This document shows, piece by piece, positions 37,084-47,795 of a stretch of DNA of 64,000 bases. Each line of letters begins with the position of its first letter. Position 1 is the first letter of the stretch. The stretch lies in NCBI RefSeq assembly GCF_000304475.1, contig NC_018943.1, positions 806,001 to 870,000 of the forward strand, read 5' to 3'. This stretch comes from Kazachstania africana CBS 2517 (lineage: Eukaryota; Ascomycota; Saccharomycetes; Saccharomycetales; Saccharomycetaceae). The notes under the pieces are model-generated. The model worked only from the letters and a program-made list of their open reading frames with translations, was not told the origin of the DNA and did no database searches. The translations under genes and the position numbers were made by a program.

Positions 37084-39177
37084 ATGGCTGGAATTTTTTC
37101 AAAAACTTTATCTGATGTTCATCCAAGTCTGCGAACCTCTGGTATGGGTATTTCTAGTACCCACAGGAGAATATCGTTAGGTTTCTTCCCTCCTGATAAG
37201 AAAAATCCCTTAGTTCGCAAGTATAGAGCTAAGAGAACTAGAAGAAGGAATAGGTCCGAGGACCAACGAAGTTTTAGATCCCTGGCAGATGATTTCGGTA
37301 GTACCATTTATCAGCCAATAGATGAGATAACTGAAGAATTAATTAACGAACAAGAGCAGTTGCAAGAAACTGACGCATTAAGTCGTACGTTATCTCTGCC
37401 GTCTAGAGTCTCGAGCTCTCCAGAAGTCTCACCCTCTGATGTGGACTGGTTACTAGAAGAACATGAGCGTCGTTACTCTTCCGTTAATAATTCCGACACA
37501 GAAGACGAACATGAAGAAGATGAACAACCAAGGTCCTATCAAGGTAGAGAAGTTGGATATGGCGATTTTATTAATCGTATCCAGGCTCAAAAGAGAATTT
37601 ACCGTGAATCTTTACGTGAAGGCTTACAACAGCCAAGAAGAAATTCTTTTATCTCAATTTCAAGTCGCGGATCAGTGCCGACTATCTTTCAACAGGGCCT
37701 AGATACTGAATCTTTACATGTATTAGCTCATGAAAAAGTTACCTACGAATCTGAAACAAAAGTTCTTGCCTCATATTCTCTGCCGTTGATGTTTACATTT
37801 TTATTAGAAGATATTTTCCCTCTGGTTTGTTCATTAACTGTGGGCCATCTCGGTAAAAATGAATTAGCCGCAGTGTCTTTAGCATCCATGACGTCTAATA
37901 TTACACTAGGTTTCTTTGAAGGTATTGCAACAAGTTTGGATACTTTGTGTCCGCAAGCTTATGGTTCAGGTAGATACAAGAGTGTTGGTGTTCATTTACA
38001 GCGTTGTATCGCATTCTCTTTCGTAATATACATACCGTTTGCAATGTTTTGGTATTTCTCGGAGCCCGTTCTTTACGCCATTATTCCTGAGAAACAATTA
38101 GTACATTTGACGTCACAATTTTTAAAAGTTCTTATTTTTGGTGCTCCTGCCTATATTCTTTTCGAAAATTTGAAAAGATTCTTACAAGCTCAAGGTATTT
38201 TTGATGCCGGTATCTATGTCCTTCTTATATGTGCCCCATTAAACGTTTTAATGAGTTATACTCTGGTGTGGAATAAATATATCGGTATTGGGTTTATCGG
38301 TTCTGCAGTTGCAGTTGTCATAAATTTCTGGCTAATGTTTATCCTATTATTATCTTATACTATCTTCATAGAAGGTAGAAAATGTTGGGGTGGGTTCTCC
38401 AGAAAGGCTTTTACTCATTGGAAAGATTTGGCTCATTTGGCACTATCCGGTATAGTAATGTTGGAAGCTGAAGAATTGTCATACGAACTTTTAACCTTAT
38501 TTAGTGCTTATTTTGGTACCGCATATCTAGCTGCTCAGTCTGCTGTGTCCTCCGTCGCCGCGTTAATCTATATGATTCCCTTTGCAATCGGTATTTCTAC
38601 TTCAACAAGAATAGCAAACTTTATTGGTGCCGGAAGAATTGACTGTGCTCATATTTCATCAAAAGTTGGTTTATCATTTTCATTTATTGCAGGGTTCACA
38701 AACTGTTGTATTCTGATCTTATCACGTAATTTAATTGCAAATATTTTCTCAAAAGATCCAGAAGTAAGGCACTTAATTTCATCTATTTTACCTGTCGTGG
38801 GTCTTGTACAAAATTTTGACTCATTAAATGCAGTTGCTGGTTCTTGTCTGAGAGGTCAAGGTATGCAATCATTGGGTAGTATTGTCAATTTACTCGGTTA
38901 TTATTTATTCGGTATACCTCTTGCCATGCTCTTAAGTTATGTCGTGGGTTGGAAGTTGTACGGGTTATGGATCGGTATTGGTTGTGCCATGTTAACTATC
39001 GGATCAATAGAAGCATACTTTGTCTTGTTTCCAAATTGGGATCGTATTCTAAATTTTGCTGAAATGCTGAAGGACCAAGATGCTGATGAATCAGAAGAAG
39101 AGGAGTTTTTTTCAGATTCAGATTCAGATTCAGATTCTGATGAACCTACTGAAAATACCGCACTTCTTTCTGTATAA
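37084..39177 (+). CDS. YDR338C: MATE-family transporter (YDR338C type)
   Basis: This 697-residue protein (S. cerevisiae YDR338C: 695) has a cytosolic amino tail of about 225 residues, rich in Arg and Ser. Twelve predicted membrane helices follow, arranged as two MatE repeats (about 240-400 and 460-640). An acidic tail with five successive Ser-Asp pairs near the end comes next, then NTALLSV. MATE proteins export small organic molecules by cation antiport; this yeast member has no settled substrate (its paralogue Erc1 affects ethionine resistance). It is probably a vacuolar or plasma-membrane protein. Orientation with FCF1 matches S. cerevisiae. Confidence 0.93.
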   Translation: MAGIFSKTLSDVHPSLRTSGMGISSTHRRISLGFFPPDKKNPLVRKYRAKRTRRRNRSEDQRSFRSLADDFGSTIYQPIDEITEELINEQEQLQETDALSRTLSLPSRVSSSPEVSPSDVDWLLEEHERRYSSVNNSDTEDEHEEDEQPRSYQGREVGYGDFINRIQAQKRIYRESLREGLQQPRRNSFISISSRGSVPTIFQQGLDTESLHVLAHEKVTYESETKVLASYSLPLMFTFLLEDIFPLVCSLTVGHLGKNELAAVSLASMTSNITLGFFEGIATSLDTLCPQAYGSGRYKSVGVHLQRCIAFSFVIYIPFAMFWYFSEPVLYAIIPEKQLVHLTSQFLKVLIFGAPAYILFENLKRFLQAQGIFDAGIYVLLICAPLNVLMSYTLVWNKYIGIGFIGSAVAVVINFWLMFILLLSYTIFIEGRKCWGGFSRKAFTHWKDLAHLALSGIVMLEAEELSYELLTLFSAYFGTAYLAAQSAVSSVAALIYMIPFAIGISTSTRIANFIGAGRIDCAHISSKVGLSFSFIAGFTNCCILILSRNLIANIFSKDPEVRHLISSILPVVGLVQNFDSLNAVAGSCLRGQGMQSLGSIVNLLGYYLFGIPLAMLLSYVVGWKLYGLWIGIGCAMLTIGSIEAYFVLFPNWDRILNFAEMLKDQDADESEEEEFFSDSDSDSDSDEPTENTALLSV
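39107..39142 (+). repeat. GATTCA hexamer repeat at the end of the MATE gene
   Basis: Five tandem TCAGAT/TCTGAT hexamers encode alternating Ser-Asp. The repeat is in frame and probably variable in length. Confidence 0.75.
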
Positions 39178-39349
39178 TGCTTGGATTTAGACGTTTTTTA
39201 GTATAATTTAATATTCGTAGTTAACACTTCAAATTCTCTTTAAATGCGCGTAAATTATACATTATTTACAAGTTTCTTCATTGTATACATACTTCCATAC
39301 ATACATATATATATATTAACACCTTCAACATGGTATACCTTATTTATTG

Positions 39350-40159
39350 TCAATTTTCTATTTTGTCATCAAGATCATTATTGGAACTTTGACTATCAAA
39401 GAAATTATAGTCTTCCATATACCGCCTATCAAGATTAAATTCATTAGTAATAGCATCATCGGTGAGTCCCAATTTCTCAATTGTCCAATAATATCTCTGT
39501 GGCATATCCCGCTTCAAATATCTCAATATACTTTGTCTCTGTTGTACTAATTGCCTTAATATTCTTGTATTGGCGTGATCTTTGCGATGATTCTGCACAT
39601 GACTAGCTATATTCAGTATCTTTACAGTAATACATGCTGCCTGCACTTCACTTGATCCCGTGTCTCCTGGAAATCTCTGAAATTCTTCCCTTGCTAACCT
39701 GGTAAGTACTTTCATACTGTCTCTATTACTTGCATTTCTCATACTTAGGATTCTTAATAATGCTTCACGTCTGTTAGCTAAAGTGGCAGTATCAGCTGGT
39801 TCGAAATTCTCGGAATTTACATCACTTAATTCAGCTTGCTCATGTTGTGTAGATTCTAGCGCTACAAATAACTTGTTTACTTCATTAATATCATATCCTT
39901 TGGCAAGAACACTTGGCTCCTTTATTTCGGCCATAATACGTGCAATGAAAGGAGTATTCTTTCTACCAAAAACTGGATCAACAAAATCGGTAGAATTATT
40001 CAATTTAGCCTTCTTGGCCACGTTCTCCTGTCTCCTCTTCTGGGCTTTCAAGAACTTGATGGCCTTAAGGCTTTGTAAAGGTTGACCACTATTGAAACTT
40101 CTCCGAGCAATAAATGGGCCCACACATCGAGAAGTGCATTGAGTAAGTGTATTCATCAT
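39350..40159 (-). CDS. MRPS28: Mitochondrial small ribosomal subunit protein uS15m (Mrps28)
   Basis: The protein has 269 residues from the ATG at 40159; four upstream codons are open but begin with TTG. The amino end is Arg-rich and hydroxylated, as expected for a mitochondrial presequence. The uS15 core covers about 150-245 ([16 protein letters not shown], then the [10 protein letters not shown] helix). S. cerevisiae Mrps28 is 286 residues. It works in the 37S mitochondrial subunit. It is convergent with the MATE gene. Confidence 0.95.
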   Translation of the reverse strand: MMNTLTQCTSRCVGPFIARRSFNSGQPLQSLKAIKFLKAQKRRQENVAKKAKLNNSTDFVDPVFGRKNTPFIARIMAEIKEPSVLAKGYDINEVNKLFVALESTQHEQAELSDVNSENFEPADTATLANRREALLRILSMRNASNRDSMKVLTRLAREEFQRFPGDTGSSEVQAACITVKILNIASHVQNHRKDHANTRILRQLVQQRQSILRYLKRDMPQRYYWTIEKLGLTDDAITNEFNLDRRYMEDYNFFDSQSSNNDLDDKIEN

Positions 40160-40563
40160 ATTTGAGGTCAATGTGAAGCAGCCACCAGATCTTTAAACTT
40201 TTGAATAGCATATGACCAAATATAGACGTTTATGTATAATTTCGATTCGCTTTCTCGAATAAATCACAGTCTCACTCGAAGCCGAATATCTAGTAATGAA
40301 TAGTCAATCGACTATAGCAAACACATCCCGTCTTCAACCTTGCTTTACAAGATATTGTACACCATGTGTTTCAATTGTATGTTATATAACTCCTAATTTG
40401 GGTAGTAAAGTCCTGAGTGGATCGAAATCTTCAACATAGAAATTAACATAGTTCATTGCTATTTACAGTTGTATAGAATATGAGTATATACGATATACTG
40501 ACGTACCCCATCTTTTCATCACTATTTAGTCTAAAACTTCACTTATCTTAGAAACCCCATATG
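40160..40563. other. MRPS28 promoter / MRX8 3' region
   Basis: This 404-bp AT-rich stretch lies between two leftward genes. I see nothing beyond the promoter region expected for MRPS28. Confidence 0.5.
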
Positions 40564-41475
40564 CTAAGTCAATTTGCAGCTTTCAAAGATAGAATATCTT
40601 AAGTGGTCAACACCCACCCTCTTCGGGCATCTTCTCGATAACAGAGAGTTTGTGAAGATTAATCTCGGAAGTGTGGCGAGTTCTTTTATTTTGCTTTCAT
40701 CCAACACCTCTCTGAATTTGTTTAGATCTTTCACTTTATCAATTTTAGTGAAGACTATCTCAAACGGTCTACCAATGTCCATTAAGGAATTCATCACTAG
40801 CAAGTCTGACGGGAGAATTCCATGGTTAGCCGGTATCAAGAGATAGCATCTTACTAGTTCCTGCCTCCTAGTAAGATAATGCATGGTGAAATGCCCCTGA
40901 TTATCGGTGCTCTTGTAACCGTACCCAGGCGTATCGACAAGGCGAAACTTATCTCCAATATTGTAGAAATTTAGCGCCTCAGTAAAACCTGGCTTATTCG
41001 ACATTCTTGCTGCGACATTTAGATCATTTTTCTTGAAGCTGGTTATCAAACTATTCAATAAAGTTGATTTACCAGCATTTGATCGACCAAGGAAAGCTAT
41101 TTCAGGCAGAACCTTACCTTTGGAAGAGGAAATTGCAGACGTCAAAAATGCCTCATCACTTAAATGACTTTCACTCCATTCATAAGTAACTGCAGCACTA
41201 TTAAAAAAGTGATTGACATGATTAATTTTCTTTTTAGTGGGTTGTCCATACTCCAAGTTTGAGCTTACGTTAAGTGAGGACCAAAATTCGACACTGTCTA
41301 ATCCTAGTGATCTAACATTTTCATTCTTACTCAATTTTTTGCTCCTTTTAACTGATGGTATGGCAGTTGGCTTAGCTATCTTTTCAGCACAATTCTCGAT
41401 GATGTTCTTTACCTTCAGCGAACTAACTTTCACACTAACGAGTGAATGAATATGGTTGGAGGTACGATGGCGCAT
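40564..41475 (-). CDS. MRX8: Mrx8, mitochondrial EngB-type GTPase
   Basis: The protein has 303 residues from the ATG at 41475; two more codons upstream are open but begin with GTG. The GTPase motifs are G1 GRSNAGKS (130-137), G3 DTPGYG (181-186) and G4 TKID (243-246). EngB-family proteins assist large-subunit ribosome assembly; the yeast protein associates with the mitochondrial expressome (MIOREX). A basic, Ser-rich amino end fits import into mitochondria. In S. cerevisiae MSN5 follows, but here SWR1 is the next gene. Confidence 0.94.
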   Translation of the reverse strand: MRHRTSNHIHSLVSVKVSSLKVKNIIENCAEKIAKPTAIPSVKRSKKLSKNENVRSLGLDSVEFWSSLNVSSNLEYGQPTKKKINHVNHFFNSAAVTYEWSESHLSDEAFLTSAISSSKGKVLPEIAFLGRSNAGKSTLLNSLITSFKKNDLNVAARMSNKPGFTEALNFYNIGDKFRLVDTPGYGYKSTDNQGHFTMHYLTRRQELVRCYLLIPANHGILPSDLLVMNSLMDIGRPFEIVFTKIDKVKDLNKFREVLDESKIKELATLPRLIFTNSLLSRRCPKRVGVDHLRYSIFESCKLT

Positions 41476-41764
41476 ACTCACAATAGTCCCTGGTGAACTG
41501 AGCTAACATTCTAAGTTTTTGAACCCGTTAAGTATAATCATGATCTAATTTACTGGGGCCTCGCTTACATTTTATTTCGCAATATCATATCAGCTTCTTT
41601 AAACAAATAACAAACTTGTCCATAATATGTTATATAATGTTACAATTTATCAATAAACAGAATTATATAAATGCTGTTAATGTTGAGCACCAAAAGTACT
41701 CTGTGCAAATCTTTGTTTCTTTCTCTCCACTTGATGCAATATTTATTATCTACACGTTATGTGA

Positions 41765-44700
41765 TCAGTAATAATAACCATTAGCAATGAATCTTATCAT
41801 GTACTCTTCAACATGACCTGTTCCTTCATATTCATCATCTTCTTCTCCGTTGCCCTTACGGTCATTCGAGCCACCTACTTCTTCAAAATCTTCATTATCA
41901 AGGTCAACTTCCTTCAATGCTAGTTTCGCTGCCCTCACATCATCTTCGTCTTCTGCCTGTGCAAGCAAACTTTCAAGCTTTTTAGGATTCGTCGACACTT
42001 CTGAATTCTCCTGCAATAATGGAGCGTCACTAGTCTTAATACCAGCAGTTGTTTCTGCACCAAAAAGATCTGTAATTGACATTTTACTAAAGTAATCTGT
42101 CGTGAAATCACCTTTTTGAATAACAATATTATCTAGTTCCCGTTTTTGGTTTGCTTTTTTGAGGATGTTACTCTCAATGGTATGCTCACTCACAAATCTA
42201 TAAATATGAACATCACGAGTCTGACCAATTCTATGACAACGATCTTGACATTGCTTGTCCATAGCTGGATTCCAATCAGAGTCATAAAAAATGACGGTAT
42301 CTGCACCTGTCAAATTGATACCTAGACCACCAGATCTACTGGATAAAATAAAAACGGTAACTCTGGGGTCATTGTTGAATCTTTCTGTCAATATCTGACG
42401 ATCTTCAATCCTCGTAGCACCGTCTAATCTCATATAAAGATAGCCGTGATAATTGAGAAATTGTTCAAGAATATCTAAAACTTTTGTCATTTGAGTGAAA
42501 ATTAAGGCACGGTGTCCATTATCCTTCAAATTCTGTAATAGTGAGGCTAACTTTTGCAGCTTACCACAATCGTACTGAAGAAGGGATTTGTCGGGGAATC
42601 CTATTGTTAATTTTGTCTGTAGCTGATGGAATGGATTATTCATTGCAAAAAAATCCGACTGCAAGCATGCTTTTGTTGATTCCTGAATCAAACTTTCATT
42701 GTTCAACCCTAAAGACAGATTTCTTAAATCCAGAGCAACTGCTTTTGGTGTTATTACCGCAAATTTCTCTATAACTTTATTGCTGGAATAAATTCTTGTT
42801 TGTAAAGGAGTTATCAATTGCTCTGTCTGTTCATTATTTACAGAATCTGCTACAGTCAATAAATTGAGAAGATTAACGCCAAAAATTGGTTTTTTCTCAG
42901 ACCGCAATATGTTAATATATTTTCGAAATTCAATCTTATCAATGACATCCTGTATCTTTCGTTCGTTCAGTTTTCTATGCACTTGGGTTATATTTTGAAA
43001 GGAAAATGCTAAATTCTCTGATTTGTTCCAGAGTTGCTTTTGAGACTCCTTTCTCAGACCATTCACTTGCTCAACAAATTCCTCTACACATTTTAACTTC
43101 GAAACACTTTCAGAAGTATATGTCGTTATCTTGGTTTCATTGTTTGTAAACATGAGATTCAAAGAGTTCAAGTTTATAGACTCCCTATTTTGCTCAAATA
43201 ACTTTTTAATCCTATTGTTCATGTCAATATAACGATGGGGAACAGATAAACCAACATCCAGTGATGTCAGAATAGGTCTAACCTCAAATAAATCTGGATG
43301 ATTACACACTTTTCTCAGTTGCATTAAACAGTTGACAATTGACATGAAGTTACCGCTTGCTAACGTTTCTTTTGTTTGAGCCCTCGCCATGAAATCATCG
43401 TACAAAAACCTCTGTCTCTTTGATAATCGACAATAAATAACATGTTCGTATTTGGCAGGCATCTGTTTCTCAACATCTGCCTTTAATCTTCTCAATAAAT
43501 AGGGACGTAAAATTTGATGTAATTTTGTTACAGTTTGCTGCATTTCATCATCCTTACCAGGACCCGCTCCAGCCTCTACAATTTTATTAACTGAATGACC
43601 AAACCATCTCTGAAATGCATCTAGATCAGCAAAACCAGAAACCTTTTTACCATTTATCATTGTTTTAGGCATTAAGAAATAGAGCAAAGACCATAATTCT
43701 GCCAAGTTGTTTTGCAATGGAGTACCTGTAAGCAATAATCTTCTCTGGGTATTAAAGTTTAATAGTGCCTGCCACCTGGTTGAACGGAAATTTTTGATAT
43801 TGTGCGCCTCATCTAGTACCATATACTGCCATTTCTTTCTTTTGAAAGAATGCTGATCTTGAACAACTAATTGATAGGAAACGATGCAGACATGAAAAGC
43901 ATCTGGCTTATTCCACCCTTTCCTTTTCTCTTTCCGTTGTTGTGGAGACCCATAGTAAGTTAGAACTTTCAGTCCGGGTGCAAATCTTTTAAATTCCATC
44001 TCCCAGTTCAATAGAACAGACGTCGGAACAATGATCAAATGTGGACCCCATATTTGCTTTTCGCATGCTAAATATGCTAGAAGCGAAATAGTTTGAATAG
44101 TCTTTCCCAGACCCATTTCATCGGCCAAAATACCACTGGTATTATTGTTATATAATGAAGCCAACCAATTAAGACCTTGCTTTTGATATGTTCTCAATGT
44201 CCCCCGTAGCAAACTTGGGACAGGAACATCAACAATATTTAGATGTTGCTCATCCTTCATTAAGTCAAGTTTATTGGAATCACCAATAGCAGACGAATCT
44301 TCTTCGGCAGCCGTCACATTGGATTCATCTGCTACATCCTTCGAGGAAGCGTCTTCATCAGAAAGTTCTGAATCTGAGTCCTCTGTTAAGTTTTCGCTAC
44401 TGTCACTGCCTTCAGAACTTGCCAATTCGAAATCTTCGCTATCACTGAGTTCTGCATCCTTTTCACCGGAAGTAATCAGGGCACTCAGTCCAACGGAAGT
44501 CTCTTTTAGGTCTTCTATTTTTTCAATGTTAGTTTCATCACTTACTTGCGACAAGTTTTGGCCATCTTCAACAGTAGAATTAGGAAGTAGTATAGCCGAC
44601 TCTGGTTCCAAGTACTTTTCTTTCAATTCGTTCACCGTCAAGGATTCGTCAGCTGTTGTTGACCTTTCCGAAGCAGAAATAATTACATCCCCCTCTTCAC

Positions 44701-46117
44701 TTGATGACGTTAGAATATCGTCCTCTTCATCATCTGATGTGCCGGTAAGCTCAGCAACATCAGACTTATTTTGTCTATCTTCAGATATTTCATTCTCTGA
44801 AGTGTCATTGACATTCTGGTTCAATTGAGCACCCAATAGTTGACTACTCTGCTCTAAAATCTTCGATAGATGCTTTTTACCTTGAATTCTTTGTAACTGT
44901 TCTTCTTCGTCTTTCTTCAGTACTCTAAATGCCTTTTCGGCGATAGTCCACCTTTTCTTAACGGCCTGCATAGTAGCTCTGGCAAGCGCCTTCTTATGAC
45001 GTTCCTCATCCTTTTCCTTTCTCTCTTCAGCACCTGCGATATGCCTAAAATGTTGTTCAATCATTTGCGACACCTTCTTTGCTCTTGCAATTCTAGCTCT
45101 TCTTGAATTCTGAAACATTTTACTCATATGAATACCTTGATTCAGCAAATAGTCTCTATGCGTGTGTATATGTTGCTCCTTGAGAATGCATAAAACTGGA
45201 TCAGGTTTAATTGACTGACCTAAACTTGCATCCTTTATGGTGACGGGTTGCAAAGAATCTGTTGAAGGATCATACTTTAAGGCACCACTTTCTAATCCTT
45301 TTTTAATGTTTAAAAAAGTCATTTTCTGTTCGTGAATAAACTTTCTGTAATCTTCAATGGACATATCTTCATCCATTGACCTGAAAGAGTTTAAATACTC
45401 CTTAAATGAGATGAATTTAGGTGCTAATACATGCAATGGGTTGGTTATTGTCTGTTTTGGAGGATGCACAGTAAGACGGACACGAGGTCGTTTCCTTCTT
45501 CTATTAGTTTTTGGTCTGATTTCTTCTTCTGAAGAGGTAGTAAAATAATACTCATCACCAGCATTATTATCTGGGATCTGTTCCTTTTCGTATTCCACTT
45601 TTTCTTTTATACGATGATTATATTTCCTTTTCACTGGCGAAGCTTTTGGAGACATCAATTGCTTATTGTTTTTAGTCGTAGACTTCTTCACTAATTTTGG
45701 TACAGCAGAAGTAGAGCTTTCAGTTTTTATCATGTTATTTTGCTCTAATTTGAGATCATTTTTTAATTCCTCATATTTGTCCTGTACCATCTTCGAAATT
45801 TCATCAAGTTTTGAACTTATTTTATCTTCTTCTTCATTTGCAGTCGAAACAGTACTAGCACGTAATTGACGCCTTCGTACTCTGTTATTCTCATCGGGTT
45901 GTTGTTTATCGTCATTATTTAACAATAAGCTTTCTTTAATTAGAAATCTGTTGAAACTTTCTGTCTCATTATTGTACGTAGGATCAAAATCTTCTAAACT
46001 TACAAATTCTTTCAAATGAAACAACTCATTAGTCAACAGGTCATATTTGAACTTTAGATCGGCTACTTTGGATTCTCGACCCTTTGAAGTACTTTTATTC
46101 TTTCTTGGTCTTGCCAT
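41765..46117 (-). CDS. SWR1: Swr1, INO80-family ATPase for histone H2A.Z deposition
   Basis: This 1450-residue protein (S. cerevisiae: 1514) has a charged amino third with an HSA region (about 240-420) that binds actin-related proteins. An acidic Ser/Asp/Glu stretch (about 450-640) follows, suited to H2A.Z-H2B binding. The first RecA lobe comes next (ADEMGLGKT near 667-675, DEAHN near 767), then the long insertion of about 270 residues that defines the INO80/SWR1 class. The second lobe carries SSRSGGLGINLTGAD and ends in the QKGDF segment. It is the catalytic core of SWR-C, swapping H2A for H2A.Z. Confidence 0.98.
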   Translation of the reverse strand: MARPRKNKSTSKGRESKVADLKFKYDLLTNELFHLKEFVSLEDFDPTYNNETESFNRFLIKESLLLNNDDKQQPDENNRVRRRQLRASTVSTANEEEDKISSKLDEISKMVQDKYEELKNDLKLEQNNMIKTESSTSAVPKLVKKSTTKNNKQLMSPKASPVKRKYNHRIKEKVEYEKEQIPDNNAGDEYYFTTSSEEEIRPKTNRRRKRPRVRLTVHPPKQTITNPLHVLAPKFISFKEYLNSFRSMDEDMSIEDYRKFIHEQKMTFLNIKKGLESGALKYDPSTDSLQPVTIKDASLGQSIKPDPVLCILKEQHIHTHRDYLLNQGIHMSKMFQNSRRARIARAKKVSQMIEQHFRHIAGAEERKEKDEERHKKALARATMQAVKKRWTIAEKAFRVLKKDEEEQLQRIQGKKHLSKILEQSSQLLGAQLNQNVNDTSENEISEDRQNKSDVAELTGTSDDEEDDILTSSSEEGDVIISASERSTTADESLTVNELKEKYLEPESAILLPNSTVEDGQNLSQVSDETNIEKIEDLKETSVGLSALITSGEKDAELSDSEDFELASSEGSDSSENLTEDSDSELSDEDASSKDVADESNVTAAEEDSSAIGDSNKLDLMKDEQHLNIVDVPVPSLLRGTLRTYQKQGLNWLASLYNNNTSGILADEMGLGKTIQTISLLAYLACEKQIWGPHLIIVPTSVLLNWEMEFKRFAPGLKVLTYYGSPQQRKEKRKGWNKPDAFHVCIVSYQLVVQDQHSFKRKKWQYMVLDEAHNIKNFRSTRWQALLNFNTQRRLLLTGTPLQNNLAELWSLLYFLMPKTMINGKKVSGFADLDAFQRWFGHSVNKIVEAGAGPGKDDEMQQTVTKLHQILRPYLLRRLKADVEKQMPAKYEHVIYCRLSKRQRFLYDDFMARAQTKETLASGNFMSIVNCLMQLRKVCNHPDLFEVRPILTSLDVGLSVPHRYIDMNNRIKKLFEQNRESINLNSLNLMFTNNETKITTYTSESVSKLKCVEEFVEQVNGLRKESQKQLWNKSENLAFSFQNITQVHRKLNERKIQDVIDKIEFRKYINILRSEKKPIFGVNLLNLLTVADSVNNEQTEQLITPLQTRIYSSNKVIEKFAVITPKAVALDLRNLSLGLNNESLIQESTKACLQSDFFAMNNPFHQLQTKLTIGFPDKSLLQYDCGKLQKLASLLQNLKDNGHRALIFTQMTKVLDILEQFLNYHGYLYMRLDGATRIEDRQILTERFNNDPRVTVFILSSRSGGLGINLTGADTVIFYDSDWNPAMDKQCQDRCHRIGQTRDVHIYRFVSEHTIESNILKKANQKRELDNIVIQKGDFTTDYFSKMSITDLFGAETTAGIKTSDAPLLQENSEVSTNPKKLESLLAQAEDEDDVRAAKLALKEVDLDNEDFEEVGGSNDRKGNGEEDDEYEGTGHVEEYMIRFIANGYYY

Positions 46118-46602
46118 TTTTAATCAAATCGATATGAACAGGCTCTCAATACACGTAAAAAAATAGCATAAAATGGGACCTTATTATACCTCTCGTAGTA
46201 TGATTATATAGCTTCAATCCCACAGATTGCAATGCCGTTATTGGTAGATTCCAAAACGTCCAAATAAGTATGTTTTTGAATGCAATTAGTACCTGCGTAT
46301 CGTTTTAGAGGGAGCCGTTCCACGAAGCAATGAATTCGCGATTTATTTTGCCACCAACCGGAAAAATTTTAATACTGTAAAAAATAAACATACCCGGCCG
46401 ATGATTCAATAATTACGATATAAAGCCAGTTGGAACGGTCCACAGCTGGCCTGCATCTCAAGAATTTGCTGCTGCTGCTGCTGTTGATGCCTTGTTGGCA
46501 TCTTTCTCGAGTAGGTCTTATTTATGTTACAGTTTGAGCGAATTTCTATATAAAAATGTTGACTAGTTTATCTTGTGGCAGGAAAAAGACGAGAAGGGAA
46601 TG
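46118..46602. other. SWR1 promoter / IPI1 3' region
   Basis: These 485 bp between two leftward genes contain a short (GCT)n tract at about 46468-46484 and a CGGCCGA element at 46395-46401. No gene is seen. S. cerevisiae has different neighbours here, so an old gene-loss scar is likely. Confidence 0.5.
46468..46484. repeat. (GCT)n trinucleotide microsatellite
   Basis: Five GCT units lie in non-coding DNA between SWR1 and IPI1, with no long open frame around them. Confidence 0.7.
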
Positions 46603-47604
46603 CTAATCGGCAAATAGTTCTTCTAATAGTTTGTTAATGCTGTTGGCACTTTTACCACACTCTCCACCTTCTTTAATCAACTGGGCCAGCTGTTTTTGTA
46701 TCTTGTCCAGATATTCTGTTTTGAAGACGTGTTGACGAGTGTCCAGGTCCTGGTTTGCGAGTGATGTCTGAGAAGACACTCCATTTGCTGACGAAGAGTT
46801 ATCTGCCGTTTTCAACTGTCTTGTGAATAGTTTCAAGTAACCGTAAGGTTGTGGCATATCCGGGATAAGGTGAGGATTCGTGGTTCTGTCTTCTTTTTTG
46901 TTTGCGTCGTCTTCGTCTATTATTTCGTGAGGATCTTTACATCCCTTCTCTATAAGTTGGAATAAAGCATCTAGATGGACTTTCGTGTTCTTAGAGTCTC
47001 GTTTCTTCCTTTGAACTGCACCTGCACTTTGATTACTACCCATTGTTCCCCATCCCAAAACTGACAACACGCTGCCAAGTAATTTCAACCACGCTTGCCT
47101 CACAATCTCATCAGAACAATATTTCATTAAACATATTAAGAACCTGGTGGAAGCTGCTTGTATTCTAGGAACAATATGTGTCATGGCCATATTGAAATAT
47201 AGTATGAAAACGTTACATTGTAAAACTAGAATCTTTGGGTCAATATTACCTATTTCCTCTATAAGTAAAAGTAAACCATCGCGAACATCTTTGTCTTGAT
47301 CCACAATTAACGGAATGGCATGGTATAATAATGGGGCCATTATTCTAGTATTGATTATCCTCGGAATAGCTTTCTGATATATCTGCAATGTTTCTCTTCT
47401 TACTGTAGCGTTATGATGCTTTAACAGAGATAGCCTCTTCATCAAATCATTGTCATGCTCCAAATGCTGGTTCCTAATAGAGATGGTCCGTGCAACGAAA
47501 GATGTATCCGTTATATTACTTGCTTTCGGAGCAGTCTTACCAACCTTCAGTTTTTTCTTCAGGAAGTCCTGCTTCTTTTGCTTCTGTTTTCTTGATTTAG
47601 TCAT
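46603..47604 (-). CDS. IPI1: Ipi1, Rix1-complex 60S maturation factor
   Basis: This 333-residue protein (S. cerevisiae: 334) has a basic start (TKSRKQKQKKQDFLKKKLKVG) and then helical HEAT-like repeats of the TEX10/Ipi1 family (about 45-180). With Rix1 and Ipi3 it joins Rea1 on pre-60S particles for ITS2 removal. In S. cerevisiae this gene is YHR085W, on a different chromosome from SWR1. It is divergent from RQC1 with 191 bp between. Confidence 0.95.
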   Translation of the reverse strand: MTKSRKQKQKKQDFLKKKLKVGKTAPKASNITDTSFVARTISIRNQHLEHDNDLMKRLSLLKHHNATVRRETLQIYQKAIPRIINTRIMAPLLYHAIPLIVDQDKDVRDGLLLLIEEIGNIDPKILVLQCNVFILYFNMAMTHIVPRIQAASTRFLICLMKYCSDEIVRQAWLKLLGSVLSVLGWGTMGSNQSAGAVQRKKRDSKNTKVHLDALFQLIEKGCKDPHEIIDEDDANKKEDRTTNPHLIPDMPQPYGYLKLFTRQLKTADNSSSANGVSSQTSLANQDLDTRQHVFKTEYLDKIQKQLAQLIKEGGECGKSANSINKLLEELFAD

Positions 47605-47795
47605 CGTTGAACCTATTCCGGCAAGTAAACTGAACTGAGATGCCTTTATATCAACACCTTTGTTTATTGAATGTGTCTCTTGAGATGAGATGAGCTTTGA
47701 AAAAATTTCATGCTCCGACTATGCCTATAAAAAAAATGATATAAGCAGTCTTCGAAGCACAGTAACAGTGCAAAAGATAAGGCAGAAATCCTACA
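47605..47795. promoter_or_regulatory. Divergent IPI1 / RQC1 promoter with PAC- and RRPE-like motifs
   Basis: Two overlapping GATGAG cores (47684-47694) lie next to TGAAAAAATTTCA (47698-47710). This is the PAC plus RRPE pair of ribosome-biogenesis genes, appropriate for IPI1. RQC1, a translation quality-control gene, may share it. Confidence 0.6.
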